This document shows, piece after piece, positions 17,250 through 26,039 of a stretch of DNA of 64,000 nucleotides. The position numbers were made by a program, and so were the translations under genes. The DNA comes from AC-43 sp963728855. Its GTDB lineage: Bacteria; Actinomycetota; Actinomycetes; Mycobacteriales; Micromonosporaceae. The notes below the pieces were generated by a model that was not told the origin of the DNA, ran no database searches, and saw only the letters and a list, made by a program, of their open reading frames with translations. Every line of letters starts with the position of its first letter. The first letter of the stretch is position 1. Location of the stretch: positions 496,001 to 560,000 of the forward strand of contig CAVSLN010000010.1 of assembly GCA_963728855.1 (NCBI GenBank), in the 5' to 3' direction.

Positions 17250-17947
17250 AGGGTTCCCCGCCGGTTACCCACCTGGAGGCCGCCTTCGGGGTGGGGTTCG
17301 AGCCGGAGCTGCTCGAACGGGCCCTGACCCACCGCTCGTACGCGTACGAGCATGGCGGCCTGCCGACCAACGAGCGCCTGGAGTTCCTCGGCGACTCCGT
17401 ACTCGGCGTCGTCGTCACCACCGCGCTGTTCCACACGCACCCCGACCTGCCCGAAGGGCAGCTCGCCAAGCTGCGTGCCAGTGTCGTCAACATGCGCGCG
17501 CTGGCCGACGTCGCCCGTGGCCTCGGCCCCTACGGGCTCGGTCCGTACCTGCTGCTCGGCAAGGGCGAGGAGACGACCGGCGGCCGGGACAAGGCGAGCA
17601 TCCTCGCCGATACCCTCGAAGCGCTGCTCGGCGCCATCTATCTCCAGCACGGGCTGGACACCGCCGCTCAGGTGATCCGGAAGCTGTTCGACCCGCTGAT
17701 GGCGGAGGCCGCCGGGCGGGGCGCCGCGCTGGACTGGAAGACCAGCCTCCAGGAGCTGACCGCGAGCCTCGGGCTGGGTGTACCGGAGTACAAGGTCGAG
17801 GAGGCCGGACCGGACCACGCCAAGGTGTTCACCGCGTGGGCGGTGGTGGCCGGGGAGCGGTACGGGGGCTCGGAGGGGCGCAGCAAGAAGGAGGCCGAGC
17901 AGCGCGCCGCGGAGGCGGCCTGGCGGCAGCTCTCGGAGCGGGAGTGA
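17246..17947 (+). CDS. rnc: Ribonuclease III
   Basis: RNase III cleaves double-stranded RNA and processes the rRNA precursor. The 233-residue protein has the signature ERLEFLGDSVLG, the second acidic site DTLEALLGAIYL, and a C-terminal dsRNA-binding domain (DWKTSLQEL...SKKEAEQRAA). The ATG overlaps plsX and its stop overlaps the next GTG, so the three genes are coupled. Confidence 0.97.
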   Translation: MKGSPPVTHLEAAFGVGFEPELLERALTHRSYAYEHGGLPTNERLEFLGDSVLGVVVTTALFHTHPDLPEGQLAKLRASVVNMRALADVARGLGPYGLGPYLLLGKGEETTGGRDKASILADTLEALLGAIYLQHGLDTAAQVIRKLFDPLMAEAAGRGAALDWKTSLQELTASLGLGVPEYKVEEAGPDHAKVFTAWAVVAGERYGGSEGRSKKEAEQRAAEAAWRQLSERE

Positions 17948-19230
17948 CGACGGTGGCCGAGCCGTCGGTCGAGCCGGAGCCCGAGGAGTCCGACGGCGGT
18001 ACCGACGAGCCGTCCCGGCACCGGGTCACCGACCTGGCCACCCCGCTCCTGCTGTACGCCGCGACCCGGGTCGTCCAGCTCGCGCTCATCGTCTGGCTCG
18101 CGCCGGCGGGTGGTCCGTCGGTCAAGGACCGGCTGCTGGTCTGGGACGGCGGCTGGTTCGTGCGGGTCGCCACCGAGGGGTACCCGCACACGTACACCTA
18201 CGACAGCAGCGGCCAGATGCTCGGCAACGGGCTCGCCTTCTTCCCGGTGTACCCGCTGCTCATCCGCGGCGTGCACGCGCTCGGTATGGGCCCCGGCATC
18301 GCCGCGCTGGTGGTGTCCTGGCTCGCGGCCGCGGTCGCCGCCGTCCTGCTGTACCTGCTCGGCACCGACCTCGTAGGTCGGCCTGAGCTGCGTGGGCCGT
18401 GCTCGCCTCGCCAAGACCCGCCAACGAACATTCCGGCTCCCGGAGCTTCGCCTGGCGAACCGGAACGTTCGGCGGCTGCGCCCGGCCGTCGCTTCGGGCT
18501 CGTACTCATGCTCCTCTTCGTGACCGCGCCGATGTCGGTCGTGCTGTCGATGGGGTACAGCGAGGCGGTCTTCAGCGCCTTGGTGATCGGCATGTTCTAC
18601 GCGGTACGCCGCAACGCCTTCCTCGTCGCCGGAGCGCTCGGGCTGGGCGCCGCGCTGACCCGGCCGACCGGGCTGGCCGCCGCGGTGGCGCTCGCCCTGG
18701 CGGCACTGCTCGCGGTCCGGGCCGGTACGGGCGGCTGGCGGCCGGTTGCCGGAGCCGTGGTCGCCCTGCTCGGGGTACCGGCCTACCTGCTGTGGGTGGC
18801 GCACCGGGTGGGCGACCTCAACGCCTGGTTCACCATCCAGACCGCCGGCTGGGGAACCACGTTCGACTGGGGCGCCTCCAGCTGGGACTTCGTCTACACC
18901 GCCTTCCGCCAGGGCAACGGCTGGGTACAGGTGAGCGTCGCGCTGATCCTGGTGACCGCGATCGGCGCCGCCGTGATCGCGCTCCGCCAGGGGGTCTGGC
19001 CGCCGCTCGCCGTGTACGGGGTACTCGCGCTGATCCTGGTGGTCGGACAGGCCGGGTACTACCACTCCAAGCCCCGGCTGCTCGTACCCGTGCTGCTCAC
19101 GCTGCTTCCATTGGCCCACGTGGCCACCCGCGCCCGCCCCCGCCCGATGGCCCTGGCGCTCACCGCGTACGGCCTCTTCGGACTCTGGTACGGCGCTTAC
19201 ATGATCACCGTCTGGCCGTTCACAATCTGA
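17944..19230 (+). CDS. PIG-V-like mannosyltransferase, multipass membrane protein
   Basis: The 428-residue protein has an acidic N-terminus, then about nine membrane helices. LVWDGGWFVRVATEGYP and AFFPVYPLLIR near residues 65-105 carry the conserved acidic and aromatic residues of the PIG-V-like GT family, which uses polyprenyl-phosphate mannose. About 40 residues at 145-185 (GRPELRG...PGRRFG) are Pro/Arg/Gly-rich and break the hydrophobic pattern. They are encoded by a dispersed repeat lying in frame (18395-18480). Start GTG overlaps the rnc stop. Confidence 0.82.
   Translation: MTTVAEPSVEPEPEESDGGTDEPSRHRVTDLATPLLLYAATRVVQLALIVWLAPAGGPSVKDRLLVWDGGWFVRVATEGYPHTYTYDSSGQMLGNGLAFFPVYPLLIRGVHALGMGPGIAALVVSWLAAAVAAVLLYLLGTDLVGRPELRGPCSPRQDPPTNIPAPGASPGEPERSAAAPGRRFGLVLMLLFVTAPMSVVLSMGYSEAVFSALVIGMFYAVRRNAFLVAGALGLGAALTRPTGLAAAVALALAALLAVRAGTGGWRPVAGAVVALLGVPAYLLWVAHRVGDLNAWFTIQTAGWGTTFDWGASSWDFVYTAFRQGNGWVQVSVALILVTAIGAAVIALRQGVWPPLAVYGVLALILVVGQAGYYHSKPRLLVPVLLTLLPLAHVATRARPRPMALALTAYGLFGLWYGAYMITVWPFTI
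18395..18480. repeat. Composite dispersed repeat (families C and A) inside a coding sequence
   Basis: A fragment like the 55-bp repeat of 37081-37244 (GGGCC..TGCTCGCCTCGCCAAGA) is followed by the family A palindrome at 18431-18465 (TTCCGGCTC / GAACCGGAA, flanked by CGAAC / GTTCG). Both lie in frame within the mannosyltransferase gene. The reading frame stays open through it. Confidence 0.85.
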
Positions 19231-19233
19231 CCC

Positions 19234-20085
19234 ATGCCCGAGCTTCCCGAGGTCGAGACCGTACGGCAGGGCCTGGCCCGCTGGGTGGCCGGCCGCACCA
19301 TCGCCACCGTCGCCGTACGCCACCCCCGCGCGATCCGCCGCCACCTCCCCGGCGAGGAGCACTTCGCGGCCGTCCTGACCGGCCGCACGATCCTCGACGT
19401 ACGCCGCCGTGGCAAGTACCTGTGGCTACCGCTGGACTCGGGTGACGCCATCGTGGCCCACCTCGGCATGTCCGGCCAGCTGCTGTGCCAGCCGGCCACC
19501 GCGCCCGAGGAGCCGCACCTGCGGGTCCGGCTGCGGTTCACCGACGGCGACCCCGAGCTGCGCTTCGTCGACCAGCGTACGTTCGGCGGCCTCGCGGTCT
19601 CCGAGGGCGGCGCCGACCTCCCCGCCGAGATCGCGCACATCGCCCGGGACCCGATGGACCCCGAATTCTCCGACGCCGGCTTCGTGGCCGCCTTACGGGC
19701 CAAGCACACCGAGGTGAAGCGGGCCCTGCTGGACCAGACGCTGATCTCCGGCGTCGGCAACATCTACGCCGACGAGGCGCTGTGGCGGGCCAGGCTGCAC
19801 GGTGCCCGGCCGACCGACGCGCTGACCCGGCCGGCGGCGGCACGCCTGCTCGGGTACGTGCGGGAGGTGCTGGGAGAGGCGATCAAGGACGGGGGTACGA
19901 GCTTCGACGCGCTCTACGTCAACGTCAACGGCGAGAGCGGCTACTTCGACCGTGCCCTGAACGTCTACGGCCGCGAAGGCGAACCCTGCCGCCGCTGCGG
20001 TACCCCCATCCGCCGGGAGCCCTTCATGAACCGCTCGTCCTACTCCTGCCCCCACTGCCAGCCCCGCCCCCGTATGCGCCGGTAG
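19234..20085 (+). CDS. mutM: Formamidopyrimidine-DNA glycosylase
   Basis: MutM removes oxidised purines such as 8-oxoguanine and nicks the backbone. The 283-residue protein begins PELPEVETVRQGL (catalytic Pro2/Glu3). It has RRRGKYLW with the conserved Lys and DQTLISGVGNIYADEAL, and ends with a zinc finger (CRRCGTPIRR...CPHCQ). It starts four bases after the previous stop. Confidence 0.97.
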   Translation: MPELPEVETVRQGLARWVAGRTIATVAVRHPRAIRRHLPGEEHFAAVLTGRTILDVRRRGKYLWLPLDSGDAIVAHLGMSGQLLCQPATAPEEPHLRVRLRFTDGDPELRFVDQRTFGGLAVSEGGADLPAEIAHIARDPMDPEFSDAGFVAALRAKHTEVKRALLDQTLISGVGNIYADEALWRARLHGARPTDALTRPAAARLLGYVREVLGEAIKDGGTSFDALYVNVNGESGYFDRALNVYGREGEPCRRCGTPIRREPFMNRSSYSCPHCQPRPRMRR

Positions 20086-20304
20086 CCAGGCGCGGCTCCG
20101 ACGTCGGGCCGCCTCAGCCTTGACCGGCTCGACATCCGCCAGGGGCCAGCCGATCGTCGTCGGCTCGTCACTGCCGTAGAAAAGCACCTCAAGCGTGACG
20201 TAGGGGGCGATCCCCGAACGGTAGGCATCGATCACGGTCCCCTCAACCCGCCCGAGTCCGAAGGGGATCGTGACGCGATCGCCGATCCGAGGGAGCTTGT
20301 CCAT
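20086..20304 (-). CDS. Small conserved hypothetical protein, 3' end unclear
   Basis: The minus-strand frame from ATG 20304 reads MDKLPRIGDRVTIPFGLGRV and GTVIDAYRSGIAPYVTLEVL, a small all-beta-looking protein of about 65-70 residues with a good GGAGGA ribosome-binding site. The frame stays open far into mutM (to 19693), which is unlikely to be real. A one-base shift near 20118 would end it at a TGA just before mutM. Family not recognised; the Gly/Val pattern resembles KOW/SH3-like folds. Confidence 0.55.
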
Positions 20305-20394
20305 GTGTGTCCTCCTCCTTACCAGGGCCGAGTGCCGAGCAGGTCATTAACGTGTCTGTGGATAACGTCAGGAGCTGCGGTAATGCGGGGTCGG

Positions 20395-21075
20395 CTACGA
20401 GCCGAAGTCGGCGGTCCAGTACGGCACGCCGTTCGCCGCCACGGCGACGCCCACGCCGACGGCCTTGAGGCCGCAGTCCTGCAACGGCTGGCGCTGCTTG
20501 GCGTCGGCCGCCCACGCGGTGAGGGCCGCCTGTGCGGTCCGGTACCCCGAGCCGATGTCCTCGCTCGTGCCGTTGCGGTACCCCGTCTTGCTCATCCGGT
20601 CCTGCGGGCTGCTCCCGTCGCTGCCGGTGTGGCTGACGTTCCCGGTCGCGGCCATGTCGGCGCTGTGCGCACGGGCCGCCGTACGCAGGTGCCCGTCGGC
20701 GCCGAGCTTCTTGCAGCCCGCCTCGGTACGGGTCTGGTTGATGAGCTGGACCAGCTGGTCCTCGAGTGCCTTGGGGTTCCCGACCGGGCTACCGGCGGGT
20801 GCGGCGGAGCCGACCGGAGCGCTCGGGCTGGCGGCGACGCCCGCCTTGCCCGAAGCGGGCGGAGCGCCGCTGCCGGTACCGGCGAGCGTGTCGGCCCGGG
20901 ACGGCTCGGCCGACAGCGGGCCGACCAGCGCCAGGCAGATACCGGCGAGAGCGAGTACGGCCGCCGCCACCGCGGCCCAGCCGACCGGCCCGGCCGGCCG
21001 CCAGCCGACCAGGCTCCGCAGGTACGCCAGCGTGTCCGCGCGCCGATCCCGCACCGTGCGTCTCGCCTCCCTCAC
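20395..21075 (-). CDS. CAP-domain (SCP/PR-1-like) exported protein
   Basis: The 226-residue protein has an N-terminal cytoplasmic basic stretch, one membrane helix (WAAVAAAVLALAGICLALVG), a Ser/Ala/Pro linker, and a C-terminal CAP domain: LVQLINQTRTEAGCKKL, ARAHSADMAATGNVSHTG (the conserved His pair), TSEDIGSGY. Two Cys, in GCKKL and DCGLK, may pair. CAP proteins are extracellular; the bacterial function is mostly unknown. It diverges from the small coiled-coil gene before smc. Confidence 0.87.
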   Translation of the reverse strand: MREARRTVRDRRADTLAYLRSLVGWRPAGPVGWAAVAAAVLALAGICLALVGPLSAEPSRADTLAGTGSGAPPASGKAGVAASPSAPVGSAAPAGSPVGNPKALEDQLVQLINQTRTEAGCKKLGADGHLRTAARAHSADMAATGNVSHTGSDGSSPQDRMSKTGYRNGTSEDIGSGYRTAQAALTAWAADAKQRQPLQDCGLKAVGVGVAVAANGVPYWTADFGS

Positions 21076-21407
21076 CGGTCGTGGCGCCGACCTGGTTCGG
21101 CTGTTGAGCCTGTGGTGAACCGTCGCCGACCGTACGCGAGGCGCGCGCCGCGCGGCAACGCCCTCGGACGGCCGTTTCGCCGCCCCAAGCCCTCGGTGAG
21201 GGTTTACCGTAGAGCTGGCCGTGGCTGCCCGGGATGGAACTTGAGTCGGGGGGACTCAATGTCCGGCTTGACGAAGAGCGTCCAACGGCACACTATAGAG
21301 TGGTCGCCAGTCGCGCCCGACCCTGCTCTGTGCATCTGTGCTAGGGGCGGTGACCTGCTGGGCGCGCGTTGGCCGGCCACTCCGGCGGCGCATATCAAGG
21401 AGACGAT
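21076..21407. other. 332-bp divergent gap before the small coiled-coil gene
   Basis: The gap separates the CAP-domain gene from the 62-residue coiled-coil gene. Lower GC around 21240-21310 and a good promoter match (see 21268-21296) are the only signals. No small reading frame with coding character was seen. Confidence 0.6.
21268..21296 (+). promoter_or_regulatory. Putative sigma-70-type promoter
   Basis: TTGACG at 21268-21273 and CACTAT at 21291-21296 are separated by 17 bases, the ideal spacing. A TATAGA partly overlaps the -10. It points to the coiled-coil gene starting 112 bases downstream. Confidence 0.55.
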
Positions 21408-21596
21408 ATGGCGAAGGCCCTCTACGGCCACGTAGGTAGCGCGCCCGACCGGCGCCTGCTTGACGAGGTCACCCAACTGCGTGCCAAGGTACGTACCCTG
21501 GAGTTCGAGGTCACTCGGCTGCGTGCCGAGAACGATCGGTTGGCGGCCGCGCAGGCCGACGAGCTGCTCCGGCTGCCCGAGCCGGCGCTGACCTGA
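21408..21596 (+). CDS. 62-residue coiled-coil protein upstream of smc
   Basis: The protein MAKALYGHVGSAPDRRLLDE has a heptad pattern over residues 18-50 (VTQLRAKVRTLEFEVTRLRA). It has a clear AAGGAGA ribosome-binding site, its own promoter-like element, and two hairpins behind it, so it looks like a well-expressed monocistronic gene. The leucine-zipper-like helix suggests a dimer. Function unknown; association with Smc is only by position. Confidence 0.8.
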   Translation: MAKALYGHVGSAPDRRLLDEVTQLRAKVRTLEFEVTRLRAENDRLAAAQADELLRLPEPALT

Positions 21597-21604
21597 CCCC
21601 GCGA

Positions 21605-21628
21605 CGGCACCGGGAACCTCCGGTGCCG
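21605..21628 (+). terminator. Hairpin after the small coiled-coil gene
   Basis: CGGCACCGG and CCGGTGCCG pair perfectly over 9 bp around the loop GAACCT, nine bases after the stop codon. There is no long T tract, as is usual in high-GC Actinobacteria. Confidence 0.7.
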
Positions 21629-21657
21629 CTCGTACCCCACGCCCGCAGACAACCCCA

Positions 21658-21697
21658 GCGCGCCGACACCCCGACTCGGGTTCGGCGCGCATCTCTT
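21658..21697 (+). terminator. Second hairpin followed by a short T-rich stretch
   Basis: GCGCGCCGA (21658-21666) pairs perfectly with TCGGCGCGC (21682-21690), followed by ATCTCTTT. Together with the preceding hairpin it should isolate the small gene from smc. Confidence 0.65.
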
Positions 21698-21749
21698 TGC
21701 CCCGGGGTACCCTGCCGAGGGACGGACCTCGATTACCCCACGGAGAAAC

Positions 21750-24700
21750 GTGCACCTCAAGAGCCTCACGGTGAAGGGCTTCAAGTCCTTCGCCAGTGCC
21801 ACGACGATGAAGCTGGAACCCGGGATCACCTGCGTGGTCGGCCCGAACGGCTCCGGCAAGTCCAACGTGGTCGACGCCATTGCCTGGGTACTCGGTGAGC
21901 AGGGTGCCAAGGCGCTGCGCGGCGGCAAGATGGAGGACGTCATCTTCGCCGGTACGGCCGGCCGGGCCCCGCTGGGCCGGGCCGAGGTCACGCTGACCAT
22001 CGACAACACCGACAACGCCCTGCCGATCGAGTACACCGAGGTCTCCATCACCCGTCGCATGTACCGGTCGGGTGAGAGCGAGTACGAGATCAACGGTGAC
22101 TCCTGCCGGCTGCTGGACATCCAGGAGCTGCTGTCCGACTCGGGTATCGGCCGGGAGATGCACGTGATCGTCGGGCAGGGGCAGCTCGACGCCGTACTGC
22201 ACGCCAAGCCGGAGGACCGGCGGGCATTCATCGAGGAGGCGGCCGGCGTACTCAAGCACCGCAAGCGCAAGGAGAAGGCGCTGCGGAAGCTGGACGCGAT
22301 GCAGGCCAACCTCAACCGGCTCACCGACCTCACCGCCGAGCTGCGCCGCCAGCTCAAGCCGCTGGGCCGGCAGGCCGAGGTGGCCCGGCGCGCCGCCGGT
22401 ATCCAGGCCGACCTGCGCGACGCCCGGCTGCGGCTGCTCGCCGACGACCTGGCCACCCTGCGCGAGACCCTGGACAAGGAGATCGCCGACGAGTCCGCGC
22501 TGCGTACCCGGCGCGAGGAGGTCGAGCAGGAGCTGGGCACCGTCCAGGCCCGGCTGGCCCAGCTGGAGACCGCGCACGCGCAGGACGCGCCGGTCCTCGC
22601 GAAGGCGCAGGAGACCTGGTACCAGCTTTCCGCACTGCAGGAACGCTTCCGCTCCACCGAGCAGCTGGCCACCGAGCGGCTGCGCCACCTGACCTCGGCC
22701 ACCGAGGAGGAGCGGCCCGGCCGCGACCCGGACCGCCTGGCCGCCGAGGCGGAGGAGGTCCGCGCCCAGGAGGAGGGGCTGCGCGACGCCCTGCAGGCCG
22801 ACCAGGCGCGGCTGGCCGAGGCGGTGTCCCGGCGACAGGGGCTCGAGCGCCAGCTGTCCGAGGCGGAGAAGGCACTGGTCGAGGCGGTCAAGTCGATCGC
22901 CGACCGGCGCGAGGAGCTGGCCAAGCTGACCGGGCAGGTGGACGCGGCCCGCAGCCGGGCCGCCGCCGCCGACGAGGAGATCGCCCGGCACGAGACCGCC
23001 GCCACCGAGGCGCGCGAACGGGCCGAGCTGGCCGAGGAGGCGTACGCGGTCGCGGCGGAGGAGTCGGCCGGGCTGGACGACGAGGACGCCGACCTGGTGG
23101 CGCGGCACGAGGCGGCGATCCGGGCGTACGAGATGGCCGAGGCGCGGGCCAAGGAGCTGGCCGACGCGGAGCGTACGGTCGAGCGGGAGGCGTCCGAGTG
23201 GGCCGCCCGCGAGGAGGCGCTGGCGCTGGGCCTGCGGCGCAAGGACGGGGCCGGCACCCTGCTCGCCGCCGGGGACCGGGTGCCGGGGCTGCTGGGCAGC
23301 GTGGCGGCGCTGCTGGCGGTGGAGCCGGGGTACGAGGCCGCGCTGGCCGCCGCGCTCGGTGCCCTGGCCGACGCGGTGGCAGTGTCCACAGTGGACGATG
23401 TGACCGCGGCGGTACGGCTGCTGAAGGAGGAGGACGCCGGGCGCGCCACGCTGTTCGTGGCCTCTCCGGGTGCGGGCGTGCCGACCCGCCCGCCACCGCC
23501 CGAGGGCGCACGCTGGGCGCTTGATGTGGTGCGCTGCGCCGCGAACGTACGCCCGGCTCTGGAGCGGGCGCTCGGGGACGTCGCCGTGGTGCCCGACCTC
23601 GACGCGGCCCGGGGGCTGGTCGCCGCCAACCCGGAGGTACGCGCGGTCACGCCCGACGGTGACGTACTCGGTGCCTGGTCGGCCGCCGGCGGCTCGACCA
23701 AGGCGCAGAGCTACCTCGAGGTCCAGGCCGCCGTGGACGAGGCGCGGCAGCGGCGTACCGAGGCCAGCGCCCAGCTCGACGGGCTCCAGGCGCGGCTGGA
23801 GGGTGCGCGGGCGGAGGTGGCCGCGCGCAAGGACGAGGTCGCCGCGGCCGAGCAGGTCCGCCGGCAGGCCGAGAACCAGCGCAACACCGCCGCCCGCCGG
23901 CTGGCCGAGCTGGGCGCCGCCGCGAAGTCCGCGCGCGCCGAGGCCGATCGGCTGGCCGCCGCCTGGGCCAACGGCGAGGCGGCCCGGGAGCGCAGCCTGG
24001 CCGGGCTGACCGAGCTGGAGGAGCGGCTGCGCGCGGCCCAGGCCAGCCCGATCGAGGACGACCCGGACAGCGAAGAGCGCGACCGGCTGGCCGCGCTGGT
24101 ACCGCAGGCCCGGCAGAACGAGATGGAGGTACGGCTCGCCGTCCGTACCGCCGAGGAGCGCGTCGGGGCGCTCGCCGGCCGGGCCGACGGGCTGGCCAGG
24201 CAGGCCGCCGCCGAACGGGCGGCTCGGGAGCGGGCCGCCGCCCGGCGAACCGCCCGGGCCCGGGGTGCCGGAATCGCCCGGGCGGTCGCCACCGGGGCGC
24301 GGATCGGCCTGGAGCGCATCGCCGTCTCGCTGGCCACCGCCGCCGCCCAGCGGGACGAGGTGGCCAGCGCCCGGTCCACGCGGGAGGCGGAGCTGTCGGA
24401 GGTACGGGGACTCGCCGGCCGCCTCGCCGCCGACCTGGACCGGTTGACCTCCGAGGTGCACCGGGACGAGGTCGCGCGCGCCGAGCAGCGGCTGCGAATC
24501 GAGCAGCTGGAGGCCAAGGCGGCCGAGGACTTCGGGGTCGACGTGGATACCCTGCTCGCCGAGTACGGACCCCTCGTCGACGTACCGCCGACGGCCGCTG
24601 ACCTCGCCGCCGCCGAAGCCGCCGGGAAGCCTGAGCCGCAGCCGGTGGCCTTCGACCGGCCGACGCAGGAGAAGCGGGCCGCCCGGGCCGAACGCGACCT

Positions 24701-25322
24701 GGCCCTGCTCGGCAAGGTGAACCCTTTGGCGCTCGAGGAGTTCGCCGCGCTGGAGGAGCGCTTCAAGTTCCTGTCCGACCAGCTGGAGGACCTCAAGGCG
24801 ACCCGGCGCGACCTGCTCACCGTGGTGAAGGACGTGGACGACCGGATCCTGGAGGTCTTCGCCTCGGCGTACCAGGACACCGCCCGCGAGTTCGAGCAGG
24901 TGTTCGCCGTACTGTTCCCGGGCGGGGAGGGGCGGCTGATCCTCACCGACCCCGAGGACATGCTGACCACCGGCGTCGAGGTCGAGGCCCGGCCGCCGGG
25001 CAAGAAGATCAAGCGGCTGTCCCTGCTGTCCGGCGGCGAGCGCTCGCTGACGGCCGTGGCGCTGCTGTGTGCGATCTTCCGGGCCCGGCCCAGCCCGTTC
25101 TACATCATGGACGAGGTCGAGGCCGCCCTCGACGACGTGAACCTGGGCCGGCTGCTGACCGTGATGCAGCAGCTGCGCGAGCGTAGCCAGCTGATCATCG
25201 TGACGCACCAGAAGCGCACGATGGAGATCGCCGACGCGCTGTACGGCGTGACCATGCGCGGCGGCGTCACCGAGGTGATCAGCCAGCGGCTGGCCCGCGA
25301 CGAAGAGACGGTCGACGCGTGA
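21750..25322 (+). CDS. smc: Chromosome segregation protein SMC
   Basis: SMC forms the condensin ring with ScpA and ScpB. The 1190-residue protein has an N-terminal ATPase half (FKSFAS, Walker A GPNGSGKSN), long coiled-coil arms, and a hinge at about residues 510-660 (VPGLLGSVAALLAVEPGYEAALAA). The C-terminal half has signature LLSGGERSL and Walker B FYIMDEVEAALDD. It starts with GTG; the frame is intact. The stop overlaps the start of the HAD gene. Confidence 0.97.
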   Translation: MHLKSLTVKGFKSFASATTMKLEPGITCVVGPNGSGKSNVVDAIAWVLGEQGAKALRGGKMEDVIFAGTAGRAPLGRAEVTLTIDNTDNALPIEYTEVSITRRMYRSGESEYEINGDSCRLLDIQELLSDSGIGREMHVIVGQGQLDAVLHAKPEDRRAFIEEAAGVLKHRKRKEKALRKLDAMQANLNRLTDLTAELRRQLKPLGRQAEVARRAAGIQADLRDARLRLLADDLATLRETLDKEIADESALRTRREEVEQELGTVQARLAQLETAHAQDAPVLAKAQETWYQLSALQERFRSTEQLATERLRHLTSATEEERPGRDPDRLAAEAEEVRAQEEGLRDALQADQARLAEAVSRRQGLERQLSEAEKALVEAVKSIADRREELAKLTGQVDAARSRAAAADEEIARHETAATEARERAELAEEAYAVAAEESAGLDDEDADLVARHEAAIRAYEMAEARAKELADAERTVEREASEWAAREEALALGLRRKDGAGTLLAAGDRVPGLLGSVAALLAVEPGYEAALAAALGALADAVAVSTVDDVTAAVRLLKEEDAGRATLFVASPGAGVPTRPPPPEGARWALDVVRCAANVRPALERALGDVAVVPDLDAARGLVAANPEVRAVTPDGDVLGAWSAAGGSTKAQSYLEVQAAVDEARQRRTEASAQLDGLQARLEGARAEVAARKDEVAAAEQVRRQAENQRNTAARRLAELGAAAKSARAEADRLAAAWANGEAARERSLAGLTELEERLRAAQASPIEDDPDSEERDRLAALVPQARQNEMEVRLAVRTAEERVGALAGRADGLARQAAAERAARERAAARRTARARGAGIARAVATGARIGLERIAVSLATAAAQRDEVASARSTREAELSEVRGLAGRLAADLDRLTSEVHRDEVARAEQRLRIEQLEAKAAEDFGVDVDTLLAEYGPLVDVPPTAADLAAAEAAGKPEPQPVAFDRPTQEKRAARAERDLALLGKVNPLALEEFAALEERFKFLSDQLEDLKATRRDLLTVVKDVDDRILEVFASAYQDTAREFEQVFAVLFPGGEGRLILTDPEDMLTTGVEVEARPPGKKIKRLSLLSGGERSLTAVALLCAIFRARPSPFYIMDEVEAALDDVNLGRLLTVMQQLRERSQLIIVTHQKRTMEIADALYGVTMRGGVTEVISQRLARDEETVDA

Positions 25323-26038
25323 GTGAGCACAGTGCCGGGCCGGCGTCGCCTTTCGGCGCGGCGAAGCGAGCGGACCATGAACTCGGCGTGACCTCTCCTC
25401 TTCGGCGGGAGCGCCCGAGCGCCTTGCTGGTCGACCTGGACGGGGTGCTGCGGCTGTGGGACCCGGCCTTCACGGCGGCCGTGGAGGAGCGGTACGGGCT
25501 GGCGCCCGGAGCGCTCCTGACGGCCGCGCTGGAGCCGGACCGGCTCCGGCTGGTGGTCACCGGTCGGGTCAGCCGGGGGGAGTGGCTGGCCGGGATCGGC
25601 GCGGCGGTCGGCTCCCCGGAGGCGGTCGCCGAGTGGATGACGTTCCGGGGCACCGTGGACCAGGACGTGCTCGGGTTCATCCGGCAGGTACGGGCGGCCG
25701 GGCTGCCCGTCGCGCTGGCCACCAACGCGACCGACGCGGAGCACGAGGAACTCGCCGCGCTCGGTCTGGTCGAGGAGCTGGACGCGGTGGTGAACTCCGC
25801 CGAGGTCGGGGTGGCCAAGCCCGCGCCGGAGTTCTATACGGCGGCGTGCGCCGCCGTGGGCGTACCCCCGCGGGGTTGCCTGCTCGTCGACGACACGGAC
25901 CGCAACGTGCGCGGGGCGCGGGCGGCCGGCCTGGCGGCGCACCGCTGGACCGGCGCTCGTGACCTCCCCTACCTCCGGGCCGCGCTGGGGCTGTCGAACG
26001 CTGATGGGGCGCCGCTCCGACAAGCTACGCGGCTGTGA
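25319..26038 (+). CDS. HAD-superfamily hydrolase
   Basis: The core contains LLVDLDGVL (motif I Asp pair), LATNATDAEHEEL (motif II Thr/Asn region), GVAKPAPEFY (motif III Lys) and LLVDDTDRNVRGARAAG (motif IV), so it is a phosphatase-type HAD protein. The substrate is unknown. The first 24 residues before VTSPLRRERP are low-complexity; GTG 25388 is an alternative start. The last 10 or so residues are encoded by a family B repeat, so the native C-terminus may have been altered. Confidence 0.88.
   Translation: MSEHSAGPASPFGAAKRADHELGVTSPLRRERPSALLVDLDGVLRLWDPAFTAAVEERYGLAPGALLTAALEPDRLRLVVTGRVSRGEWLAGIGAAVGSPEAVAEWMTFRGTVDQDVLGFIRQVRAAGLPVALATNATDAEHEELAALGLVEELDAVVNSAEVGVAKPAPEFYTAACAAVGVPPRGCLLVDDTDRNVRGARAAGLAAHRWTGARDLPYLRAALGLSNADGAPLRQATRL
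26003..26038. repeat. Dispersed repeat, family B, overlapping the HAD gene end
   Basis: GCCGCTCCGACAAGCTACGC plus GGCTGTGA resembles the 39-bp unit at 9410-9526. It supplies the last codons and stop of the HAD gene. Confidence 0.65.
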
Positions 26039-26039
26039 C

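Noticed and set aside
21204..25208. Very long minus-strand open frame opposite smc
   Set aside because: It is Gly/Arg/Leu-rich without motifs, a by-product of high GC at third codon positions of smc.
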